Positions 40,399 to 48,060 of a stretch of DNA of 56,250 nucleotides are shown piece by piece. The position numbers were made by a program, and so were the translations under genes. The notes beneath the pieces were generated by a model. That model did no database searches. It was not told where the DNA came from and saw only the letters and a list, made by a program, of their open reading frames with translations. This stretch comes from Alphaproteobacteria bacterium (GTDB taxonomy: Bacteria; Pseudomonadota; Alphaproteobacteria; JAJFFI01), in the NCBI GenBank assembly GCA_030066595.1, contig JASJBI010000016.1:1-56250 (forward strand), given 5' to 3'. Position 1 is the first letter of the stretch. Each line of letters begins with the position of its first letter.

Positions 40399-41821
40399 TA
40401 GGCGCGTGTTCAATGCCTGCTTCGCCTCCAGATGCGGTCATCCGATGCGCATGGCCAAAGACCGTTTCGAGCCCAACCTGTTCATTCGTCAGGATGCAGC
40501 GAACTTCCGGTCTTGATGATTGTCTTTGGGAGCGGAGTGTGGACTTGTGACAACTCGAGCATTTAGGGAGGGCGCAAATTGCAGACCCAACCGCACTTAG
40601 AAAGGTGTCCAATGGCTGAGACCATCCATCCCGTTTACGACGCGCATCTGGCCCGGATTGAGCCCGACGACCGCCTCGTGGTGCTTGCTCGGACGATACA
40701 GGCGCCGGACCCCGGAGCGGAAACCGCGCTAAAGGACGGCGCCGTCAACTGGGCGCGATTCGGGGAAACATGCCTCGGGCAGGCGCTCTATCGGCACCGC
40801 ACTGTCTTTCAGAACGCTGCGGAAGCGCCGGTGTGGAGCCATCTCGAGCTAAGTTATTTTCGCAACATGGTTCCTGCCGATGCCGTCCTCGACCTCGTGG
40901 TCAAGCCGCAACCGACCGAAACGGGCCTGCTGCGCGCGGAGATTCTTCTGACCACCCCCTCGTCCTTTGTGCTGCCACGCGACTGGCAGGGCTCGGCCGG
41001 TCGACCCGAACGGCAGGCGTCGCTGGAGTATATCCAGGTGAAATCAGCATATCTCGGCGAATACAGAGACGTCATGCGGGAGTATTGCGGCCCTGCCGCC
41101 GCAAAGCTTGTCCGGGCGAACAAGTTTGGGACATTCAGGGCGATGGAGACAGCCGCAGTGCTCTACCGTGACCCGGAACTGAAGATCGACTGGAACCAGA
41201 TTCACCTGTGCGAGTTGGATGCCGGTAGCTTTGACGGCTTTGGTAAAGAGTTCGAGGCTGCACTTCGTGAGGATTCTCCAGATAGCGTCGACTTTGCGGG
41301 CACCTTCGCCGGCCTCGACCGCATGCGCACGGTGCCCCGTTGGACCTTCAACGCTCCCGTCGTGGAGGCGGACGCTGCGGTCGGGCGGGAAGGCCGGGCG
41401 GAGCCATGATCGGAACCCGGCCCGGATTGGGCGCGTGTCTGAAGCTGTCAATACTGCCAGCATCAAACTGGAAAGAACACAAACGGTCGCTAGCGGCGCG
41501 ATCCACTGCGATACCCGATACTCGTTACTTCCGTCGGATTAGGACGACGCGTATATGTGCTTTGGGCGACAACCCGCTCACTTGAGGCGGCCGCTGAGAA
41601 GGTCGTTTTCTCGACAAAGTGGAAGCTAGAGATTAGGCCTGCCAGTCCGAGTGGATCGCCGCTCGCGTGTCGGCTGAGCAACGCCTTCCGCCGCACACCG
41701 AAAGCTGCCATTCAGCGAACGGCCGCTACGTCCGCATCGCCGAAGCGGGCGATTCGCTGATCGACGTCTGCGGAGGCATCTGAAGCGGACATCGGCTGAT
41801 CTTCGTTTATGAGTACACGCC
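40213..41821. mobile_element. Putative IS5-like element remnant with cargo gene, flanked by CTAG
   Basis: The left end (plus strand from 40213: GCTGTGGACTCACAAGCG) and the right end (minus strand from 41821: GGCGTGTACTCATAAACG) are imperfect inverted repeats, 13 of 18 bases alike. Each is bordered by CTAG (40209-40212 and 41822-41825), like a 4-bp target duplication of the YTAR kind seen with IS5-type elements. Inside are a transposase C-terminal fragment, an unrelated 265-residue gene and about 415 bases of non-coding sequence. The size (1.6 kb) exceeds a normal single IS5 element, so it may be a cargo-carrying derivative, or two decayed copies. The outer ends lie almost exactly at the cysteine desulfurase start and the next gene's stop. 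Confidence 0.5.
40612..41409 (+). CDS. Unknown protein inside an IS-like element
   Basis: A 265-residue soluble protein, MAETIHPVYDAHLARIEPDDRL at the start, with no motif I recognise. It is mixed helix/strand, with one Trp-rich central part (FVLPRDWQGSAGRPERQA) and acid-rich stretches near the C-terminus. AAAGG lies seven bases before the ATG at 40612; a TTG at 40579 is an alternative. It lies between imperfect inverted repeats of an IS-like element, next to a transposase fragment, and is the only intact gene there. Flanking genes run on the other strand. Acquisition by transfer is likely; function unknown. Confidence 0.6.
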   Translation: MAETIHPVYDAHLARIEPDDRLVVLARTIQAPDPGAETALKDGAVNWARFGETCLGQALYRHRTVFQNAAEAPVWSHLELSYFRNMVPADAVLDLVVKPQPTETGLLRAEILLTTPSSFVLPRDWQGSAGRPERQASLEYIQVKSAYLGEYRDVMREYCGPAAAKLVRANKFGTFRAMETAAVLYRDPELKIDWNQIHLCELDAGSFDGFGKEFEAALREDSPDSVDFAGTFAGLDRMRTVPRWTFNAPVVEADAAVGREGRAEP

Positions 41822-41825
41822 CTAG
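41410..41825. other. Non-coding stretch with right end of IS-like element
   Basis: No convincing gene is seen in these 416 bases. Open frames here are short, have unbiased third positions and contain no recognisable motif. The only structure I see is the inverted-repeat end at about 41800-41821 (reading CGTTTATGAGTACACGCC on the plus strand) and its bordering CTAG. Confidence 0.6.
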
Positions 41826-43448
41826 TCAAAGCTCGGCGAGCGCCTCGGGGGAGTCCACGTCGATCAGCACGCCGGAATCCGACATCTCCACCTCGGCGAC
41901 CTGATCCGCGTGCTCGCCGATCAGGTGCCGCGCGCCCACGTCCCCGGCGACCGCCTGCATCTCAGCGAAGAACCGGCGCGCCCATAGCACCGGGTTGCCG
42001 CGCTTGCCATGGTAGACCGGCACGCAGATGGCCCGGCCCTGCGCCGGATCGAAAGCGGCGATCAGGCGGTCCAGCACGGCGGTCGAGACCCGCGGCATGT
42101 CGCCCAGGCAGACCAATACGCCGTCCGCCTCGGGCGGCAGGGCGGCAAGCCCGGCCTTGAGGGAGGTGCTGAGGCCTTCCTCGTAGTCCGGGTTGTGGAC
42201 CATGCGCAGCGCGCGTCCCGCCAGCACCGCGCGAACCTGGTCGGCCTCGTGTCCGGTCACGACGACGACCGGATCGGCCGCTCCGGCGAGCACCGCGTCC
42301 GCGACCCGGGCCACCATGGGCACGCCGTCGACCTCGGCGAGCAGCTTGTTGACCGCGCCCATGCGCCGGGACTGCCCCGCCGCCAGGATCAGCGCCGCAA
42401 CCCGGGCCGGCTGCGGCGGTCGCGCGGTCGCCGGCGGCGGCGCCGCCTTCTCGCGCGGCAGCGGCCGGCCCGGCACGTCCTTGAGCAGCCCGCCGACCCC
42501 CATGGCCGCAAGATCGCTGCCGGTCACCGGAATGTCCGCCAGGAGCCGGTGGAGGATCCAGTCGAAGCCGTGCAGGCGGGGCGAGCGGGCCGAGCCCGGC
42601 AGGCCCAACACCCAGGCGTCGCCGAGCCGGGCCAAGAGCGTCAGATTGCCCGGATCGACGGGCATGCCGAAATGCGCGATCTGGCCGCCGGCCGCGACGA
42701 TCGCGGCGGGCACCACGTCGCGCCGATCGGTGATCGCCGAGGCGCCCATCACCAGGATGATCTCTGAGCCGGCCCCGATGGCCGTGCGCAGCGCGCCGGC
42801 CACGGCCTCCTCCTGATGCGGACAGCGGCCTTCGTGGATCAGCGTCGTGCCGAGCATCGAGAGCCGCGCCTCGGTCGTGGCGCGGGCCTTTTCGAGCAGG
42901 CTGTCCTTGCCGCCGGGCAGGGTGGTTTGGATCAGTGCGACGCGCTTCGGCTTGAGTGCCGCCAGCCGGACCGCGGGGCGGTCCCGGCCGGCAAGCGCCG
43001 CGGCCCTGTCCACCTGCCGTTCCGGCAGGCCAAAGGTAATGACCTTGACCGTGGCGACGGCCTGGCCGGGCTCGACCAGCGCGTAGGGTGCCACCGTGGC
43101 CACGGTCAGCGCCTCGTCGACGGCGTTGATGCGGGCGATACGGTCCGCATCGATCTCCGCCACGGCCCGGACGCCGGCGTAGAGATTGACCCGGCCGGTG
43201 GCCGCCGCGCTGGCGGTGAGCTCGTCACCGGCGATCGCCGCCGCGACCCGGGCAGCGGCCGCATTCTCGTCCAGATCGCCCGGCTCGAGGCGGGCGGCGA
43301 CGACGGTGTCGTAGCCCGCCGCGATCAATGCCGAGACATCCGGGTCGGTGAGCACGCGGCCCTTGCGGATCACGCCTTTCTTGATCCTGAGACTGTGCGC
43401 CAGGATGGCGCCCGCCGCCTCGGCCACCGGCAGATCGCCGAACTTCAC
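41826..43448 (-). CDS. Molybdopterin-binding / NTP-transferase (MobA-like) fusion protein
   Basis: A 540-residue fusion. The N-terminal ~340 residues resemble a MoeA/CinA-type molybdopterin-binding domain (VAEAAGAILAHSLRIKKGVIRKG; MGASAITDRRDVVPAAI). The C-terminal ~195 residues are a MobA/MocA-like nucleotidyltransferase (AALILAAGQSRRMGAVNKLL; VTGHEADQVRAVL; VCLGDMPRVS), which in MocA attaches CMP to make molybdopterin cytosine dinucleotide. The start is GTG at 43448, overlapping the TGA of the xdhC gene (GTGA). It probably makes or inserts the Mo cofactor for the Cox-type enzyme. The frame continues upstream as spurious sequence. The stop directly abuts the IS-like element. Confidence 0.85.
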   Translation of the reverse strand: MKFGDLPVAEAAGAILAHSLRIKKGVIRKGRVLTDPDVSALIAAGYDTVVAARLEPGDLDENAAAARVAAAIAGDELTASAAATGRVNLYAGVRAVAEIDADRIARINAVDEALTVATVAPYALVEPGQAVATVKVITFGLPERQVDRAAALAGRDRPAVRLAALKPKRVALIQTTLPGGKDSLLEKARATTEARLSMLGTTLIHEGRCPHQEEAVAGALRTAIGAGSEIILVMGASAITDRRDVVPAAIVAAGGQIAHFGMPVDPGNLTLLARLGDAWVLGLPGSARSPRLHGFDWILHRLLADIPVTGSDLAAMGVGGLLKDVPGRPLPREKAAPPPATARPPQPARVAALILAAGQSRRMGAVNKLLAEVDGVPMVARVADAVLAGAADPVVVVTGHEADQVRAVLAGRALRMVHNPDYEEGLSTSLKAGLAALPPEADGVLVCLGDMPRVSTAVLDRLIAAFDPAQGRAICVPVYHGKRGNPVLWARRFFAEMQAVAGDVGARHLIGEHADQVAEVEMSDSGVLIDVDSPEALAEL

Positions 43449-44142
43449 GCCGCGGCCCCGTCGTGCAAGACCTGGGTGATCTGGGCCAGGACCGCCACCG
43501 CGATCTCGGCCGGCGACTTGGCGCCGATCGAGAGCCCCACGGGGCCGTGAATGCGGGCGCACTCGGCTTCGGAAAAGCCGGCCTGCGCGAGCCGCTTGAG
43601 CCGCGCCGCATGGGTGCGCGTGCTGCCCAGCGAGCCTATGTAGAACGCCTCCGACTTGAGCGCGGCGTGCAGGGCCGGATCGTCGATCTTGGGGTCGTGG
43701 GTCAGGGTGACTACCGCGGTGCGATGGTCGGGGACGAGCCGGGCGAGCGCGTCGTCCGGCCACTCCGTCGCCACCTCCACGCCGGGAAACCGATGGTCTG
43801 CGGTAAAGGCGCGGCGCGGGTCCACCACGCACACCTGATAGCCCGCCAAACTGGCCATCGGCGCCAGCGCCTGCGAGATATGGACAGCGCCCACCAGGAC
43901 GAGGCGGAGCGCCGGGTTGAAGGCGTTCACGAAGACCGGGCCCTCGGCCGTCTCGATGGTCGACGGACGGTCGTGGCGCAGCACCGACTGGGCCGCCTCT
44001 TGCGCCGCGGCCGCGAGCTCCGCATTTCCCTGAACATTGTTCGGAAGAATGAGGGCCTGTTCTCCGTCGGCGAGCCGCGTGACCAGCGCCGCCGGCACCT
44101 TGTCCGCCCGGGCGGCGAGGAGGGCGTCGAGCAGGGCGCGCT

Positions 44143-44146
<4 letters not shown>
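43445..44146 (-). CDS. XdhC-family protein, C-terminal (NAD-binding) half
   Basis: A 233-residue protein corresponding to the C-terminal domain of XdhC/CoxF: LRLVLVGAVHISQALAPMASLAGY, CVVDPRRAFTADHRFPG, TLTHDPKIDDPALHAAL, FYIGSLGSTRTHAARLKRL and IHGPVGLSIGAKSPAEIAVAVLAQI. XdhC binds the Mo cofactor and helps load it, in sulfurated form, into xanthine-dehydrogenase-family enzymes. The start at 44146 overlaps the stop of the upstream N-terminal-half gene (ATGA), so the two halves are translated together. The split is common in this class of bacteria. Key residues look intact. Confidence 0.87.
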
Positions 44147-44475
<329 letters not shown>

Positions 44476-44694
44476 AGCTGCTCCCTCCATCAGTCAACGC
44501 ACGGCGCGCACTTTACGTCCCGGACCGGCCGGGGCGCGGGCGAACACGCCCTCCTAATATAGTATCTGCGGCCGGCGGTCGCACGGCCGGCACGCTCGCG
44601 CCGCGGCTTGCTCCCAGATTCGCCGGCGGACAGGCTGAATCCTTGAAAGAATTGCCAATTCGAGCGTCAATCCCCGTCGGGAAGGAGAGCCGAC

Positions 44695-45024
44695 ATGCAA
44701 ACCATCGCCGCCTATATCGGCGCGGCCATCGCCGAGATCGCCGGCTGCTTCGCCTTCTGGGCGTGGCTCAGACTCGACCAGCCGATCTGGTGGGTTCTGC
44801 CGGGCCTCGCCGCGTTGGCGCTGTTCGCCTATCTTCTGACGCTGGTCGACAGCGCCGCGGCCGGACGCGCCTATGCCGCCTATGGTGGGGTCTACATTGC
44901 CAGCTCGCTCGGCTGGCTCTGGCTCATCGAGGGCGTGAGGCCCGACCGCTGGGACGTCCTTGGCGCACTCATCTGTCTGGTCGGCGCCACGGTCATCATC
45001 GCATCGCCGCGGCCCGCCGGTTGA
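44695..45024 (+). CDS. ynfA: YnfA family small membrane protein (UPF0060)
   Basis: A 109-residue four-helix membrane protein. The family motifs [42 protein letters not shown] and [18 protein letters not shown] are all present, and the length is exactly right. It resembles small multidrug resistance-like transporters, but its substrate is uncertain. It has a good ribosome site (GGAAGGAGAG). It is the only plus-strand gene inside the cox region. Confidence 0.92.
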   Translation: MQTIAAYIGAAIAEIAGCFAFWAWLRLDQPIWWVLPGLAALALFAYLLTLVDSAAAGRAYAAYGGVYIASSLGWLWLIEGVRPDRWDVLGALICLVGATVIIASPRPAG

Positions 45025-45142
45025 CCTGTTCCACGCATTCAAGAGCATGAGGAGCCTGCCAATGCATGAGGGCCTGGCATCGGCCCTCAGATATCGCTCA
45101 GAAGCTGCGATCGGCGGCGCTCCAAGGCCGCCAGCGCAGCGT

Positions 45143-46381
45143 TCACGCCATGGCGTGCAGCCATTGCGTCACGCGCTCCTCTCGTCGCGCGCCGGGCCGG
45201 CTGAGCGCGTCGGTGAGCTGTTCCAGGCTCTCGAGGCTGTGCACCGCGCGAAACTCGTCGACATGGGGCATCATCGCCCGCATGCCCCGTGTTCGGGGCT
45301 CGAAGCCCTCATAACGCAACAACGGGTTCAGCCAGATCAAGCGGCGGCAGGATTTGTGCAGGCGCTCCATCTCCGCCGCCAGCTCGCCGATGTCACCGCG
45401 CTCGAGGCCGTCGGAGATCAACAGGACCACCGCACCTTGGCCCAGCACCCGGCGCGACCAATCCCGGTTGAACACCTTGAGCGAGGCGCCGATGCGGGTG
45501 CCGCCGGACCAGTCCTGGGCCGCGGTCCCGATCCGCTCGAGCGCGACGTCAATGTCCCGCTGGCGCAGATGGCGGGTCACGTTGGTGAGCCGCGTGCCAA
45601 AGAGAAAGCTGTGCACCCGGTCCCGGTCGTTGGTGACGGCATGCATGAAGTGCAGCAGCATGCGGGAATAGCGGCTCATCGAGCCCGAGATGTCACAAAG
45701 CACCACCAGGGGCGGGTGCCGGCGGCGGGCGGCCCGCCGGCGCAGCGGAATCGTGCCGCCCGCGCGCAACGCCGCCCGCAATGTGGCGCGCATGTCCACC
45801 CGCGCGCCCGTGGGATCCGCGCGAAAGCGCCGCGTCGCCACCTCCATGATGGGCAGCCGCATCCGGGCGATCGCCGCCTTGGCGGCCATGACCTCGGCCA
45901 TGCTCATCTTCTCGAAATCCATCTCGCGCAGGACTTCCCGGTCGGACCAGGTCATGGCCATGTCGATCTCGCGCTCTTCGCTCTCGGGCGGCTGGTCGGC
46001 TTCGGCCGCCGCACCACGTGCGAGCGCTTCGGCCAGGCGCCGGCTCAGCTCCGCCCCAGGCTGCTCCTCGGCATAGCGCAGGCTCGGCAGGATCATGCTC
46101 ATCATGCGCTCGAGCAGCTGCGGATTGCGCCAGAAGATGTGGAAGGCCTGATCGAACAGCTCCCGCTGGTCGCGGCGATTGACGAAGACCGCGTGCAGCG
46201 CCCAGTAGAAGTCCTGGCGGCGGGCGATGCCGACCGCCTCGACGGCGCGGATCGCGTCCAGCACTTTGCCCGGTCCGATCGGCAGGCCGGCGCCGCGCAG
46301 CACGCGGGCGAAATGCATGATGTTGGCGACCAGGGCGCTGCCGCCCGGCGACGCGGGCAGGGCGGTCCCGGACCCCGTCAC
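45143..46381 (-). CDS. coxE: CoxE-like VWA-domain protein
   Basis: A 412-residue protein with a C-terminal von Willebrand A domain: the MIDAS motif DISGSMSRYSRMLLHF, then GGTRIGASL and LLISDGLERGD. The N-terminal ~190 residues are the conserved CoxE helical domain (IMHFARVLRGAGLPIGPGKVLDAI; FYWALHAVFVNRRDQRELFDQAF). In aerobic CO dehydrogenase biogenesis CoxD (an AAA ATPase) and CoxE act together on the Mo/Cu site. The start overlaps the coxD stop by four bases, so they are translated together. It converges with ynfA. Confidence 0.9.
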   Translation of the reverse strand: MTGSGTALPASPGGSALVANIMHFARVLRGAGLPIGPGKVLDAIRAVEAVGIARRQDFYWALHAVFVNRRDQRELFDQAFHIFWRNPQLLERMMSMILPSLRYAEEQPGAELSRRLAEALARGAAAEADQPPESEEREIDMAMTWSDREVLREMDFEKMSMAEVMAAKAAIARMRLPIMEVATRRFRADPTGARVDMRATLRAALRAGGTIPLRRRAARRRHPPLVVLCDISGSMSRYSRMLLHFMHAVTNDRDRVHSFLFGTRLTNVTRHLRQRDIDVALERIGTAAQDWSGGTRIGASLKVFNRDWSRRVLGQGAVVLLISDGLERGDIGELAAEMERLHKSCRRLIWLNPLLRYEGFEPRTRGMRAMMPHVDEFRAVHSLESLEQLTDALSRPGARREERVTQWLHAMA

Positions 46382-47298
46382 GCGGCCGGTCCGGCGGCGG
46401 CGATCTCGGCCTTGACCTGGTTCAAAATCTCGACTGCCGGACTACCCTGCACCCGGGCGATGTCATCCTGGTACTTGAGCAGGGCGCCGAGGGTGTTGTC
46501 GACGCTGTCCGGGTCGAGCGCGACCACGTCGAGCTGCGCGAGCGCGTGCGCCCAGTCGATCGTCTCGGCGATCCCGGGCAGCTTGAACAGCTCCATTTCG
46601 CGCAGCCTCTGGACGAAGCCGACAACCTGTCGGCTCAGTGCCTCGCCGGCTTCGGGCGCCTTGATGCCCAGGATCTCCAGCTCGCGCGCCGCAGTGGGGT
46701 AGCCGACCCAGTAATAGAAGCAGCGCCGCTTGAGCGCGTCATGGATCTCGCGCGTCCGGTTCGAGGTGATGACCACGATCGGCGGCCGGTCCGCCGAGAT
46801 GGTGCCGATCTCCGGGATGGTGATCTGGAAGTCGGAAAGGACTTCCAGCAGGAACGCCTCGAAGGGCTCGTCGGCGCGGTCGAGCTCGTCGATCAACAGC
46901 ACCGGCGGTCCGGCCTTGTCCGGCTCGAGCGCCTGCAGCAAGGGGCGTTTGACCAGGAATTGGTCCGAGAACACGTCCTCGCCGAGGGTCTTGCGGTCGG
47001 CCTTGCCGGCGGCCTCGGCCAGGCGGATCTCGATCATCTGCCGGGCGTAGTTCCACTCATAGACCGCCGACGCCACGTCGAGCCCCTCGTAGCACTGCAG
47101 GCGGATCAGCTTGCGCCCCAGGGTGTCGGCCAGCACCTTGGCGATTTCGGTCTTGCCGACGCCGGCCTCGCCCTCGAGAAACAGCGGCCGGTCGAGCTTG
47201 AGCGCGAGGAACACCGCGGTCGCGAGCGAGCGGTCGGCGACATAGCTGCCGCCGGCGAGCAAGCCCAGGACGTCATCGACAGAGTTCGGAAGTTTCAA
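46378..47298 (-). CDS. coxD: CoxD-like MoxR-family AAA+ ATPase
   Basis: A 306-residue MoxR AAA+ ATPase. The Walker A is FLEGEAGVGKTEIAKVLA, the Walker B is PVLLIDELDRADEPFEAFLLE, sensor 1 is PIVVITSNRTREIHDALKRRC, and sensor 2/arginine finger regions follow. CoxD of the aerobic CO dehydrogenase system acts with CoxE to assemble the active site. The pair lies downstream of the ydbH-ynbE-ydbL genes on the same strand rather than directly behind coxL. Confidence 0.93.
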   Translation of the reverse strand: MKLPNSVDDVLGLLAGGSYVADRSLATAVFLALKLDRPLFLEGEAGVGKTEIAKVLADTLGRKLIRLQCYEGLDVASAVYEWNYARQMIEIRLAEAAGKADRKTLGEDVFSDQFLVKRPLLQALEPDKAGPPVLLIDELDRADEPFEAFLLEVLSDFQITIPEIGTISADRPPIVVITSNRTREIHDALKRRCFYYWVGYPTAARELEILGIKAPEAGEALSRQVVGFVQRLREMELFKLPGIAETIDWAHALAQLDVVALDPDSVDNTLGALLKYQDDIARVQGSPAVEILNQVKAEIAAAGPAA

Positions 47299-47347
47299 GA
47301 CGGACGGTTCTTGCCGTTGCGCGAGATCTGCCTGACCGGGTCCGAGG

Positions 47348-47698
47348 TCACTTCTTAACCCATTGACCGGAAGGCGACATATAGTACTGGCCCGCCGGCA
47401 CCCGGTCGACCAGCTTTTGGCCGAACACCGCCTGCACCGCCTCGATGCTGGTGCCTTGGCTCTTGGCGATGCGGGCGTATTCCTCGCGCCGCGCCGCGTT
47501 CACCGCGCGGACCCTGGCGACCACGTCGGCCGACGCGCTCGAGCCCACGACGCCGGCGAAACCATCCGGGCGCTCGCCGACCAGACCCTGCGCCTTGTAG
47601 CCATCCAAGGCACCCTCGGCCAGCGCGCCCGGCGCCGCCGCAAACACCAGCGCCATGACAAGGGCGATTGAGCGCACCATTGCTGCTATCTGACTCAT
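47348..47698 (-). CDS. ydbL: YdbL-family periplasmic protein (DUF1318)
   Basis: A 116-residue exported protein with a signal peptide ending near GALAEG. The mature part (ALDGYKAQGLVGERPDGFAGVV ... VNAARREEYARIAKSQG) is the DUF1318/YdbL domain. In E. coli ydbH-ynbE-ydbL form an operon in which YdbH and YnbE bridge the envelope for phospholipid transport and YdbL helps control their assembly. It starts 21 bases after ynbE with an AAGGGAGCAGGG ribosome site, and the downstream gap leads to coxD. Confidence 0.88.
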   Translation of the reverse strand: MSQIAAMVRSIALVMALVFAAAPGALAEGALDGYKAQGLVGERPDGFAGVVGSSASADVVARVRAVNAARREEYARIAKSQGTSIEAVQAVFGQKLVDRVPAGQYYMSPSGQWVKK

Positions 47699-47719
47699 GT
47701 GAACCCTGCTCCCTTGCGC

Positions 47720-47953
47720 CTAGAAGAGTTCCTTCTTTTCTTCGAGCAAACGCTCCGCCTCTTTCTCCACCTTGATGCGAACCTCCTGTTCGATCCGGAC
47801 ATTGAGGTTGATGGTGATCGGCTTGTCCGGCGCCTCGACCTTGACCTTGGGCTCGCATCCCGCAACGGCGGTCGCCATGACCACACTCGACACGCCGATA
47901 AGGATCGGCCTGACGCGCAGGGCTCCGTGCTCCGTCTTCTGCAATCTCCGCAC
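47720..47953 (-). CDS. ynbE: YnbE-family outer-membrane lipoprotein
   Basis: A 77-residue lipoprotein. The lipobox is AVAGC, followed by EPKVKVEAPDKPITINLNV and a charged helix (EQEVRIKVEKEAERLLEE), matching YnbE. The start is GTG at 47953, preceded by GGGGG; the open frame continues upstream but is not family-like. In E. coli YnbE lies in the outer membrane and pairs with YdbH by beta-strand augmentation. It is encoded between ydbH and ydbL as in enterobacteria. Confidence 0.87.
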   Translation of the reverse strand: MRRLQKTEHGALRVRPILIGVSSVVMATAVAGCEPKVKVEAPDKPITINLNVRIEQEVRIKVEKEAERLLEEKKELF

Positions 47954-48060
47954 GCTACCCCCCCGTTTCTGACCGCGGTTTGCAGCCGCGCTGTGTGAAC
48001 CATATCCGCGCGGGCTGAACATAGCATGAATGGATCGGTTCGGACGAATTCGACATAGCC

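Noticed and set aside
40199..40612. A 137-codon minus-strand open frame
   Set aside because: It runs in a different phase through the transposase remnant, which is the recognisable coding frame there; no motif of its own.
41826..43832. A longer reading of the molybdopterin/NTP-transferase gene starting at 43832
   Set aside because: The extra 128 residues are Arg/Pro-rich shadow sequence of the overlapping xdhC gene; the GTG at 43448 with a GTGA overlap is the better start.
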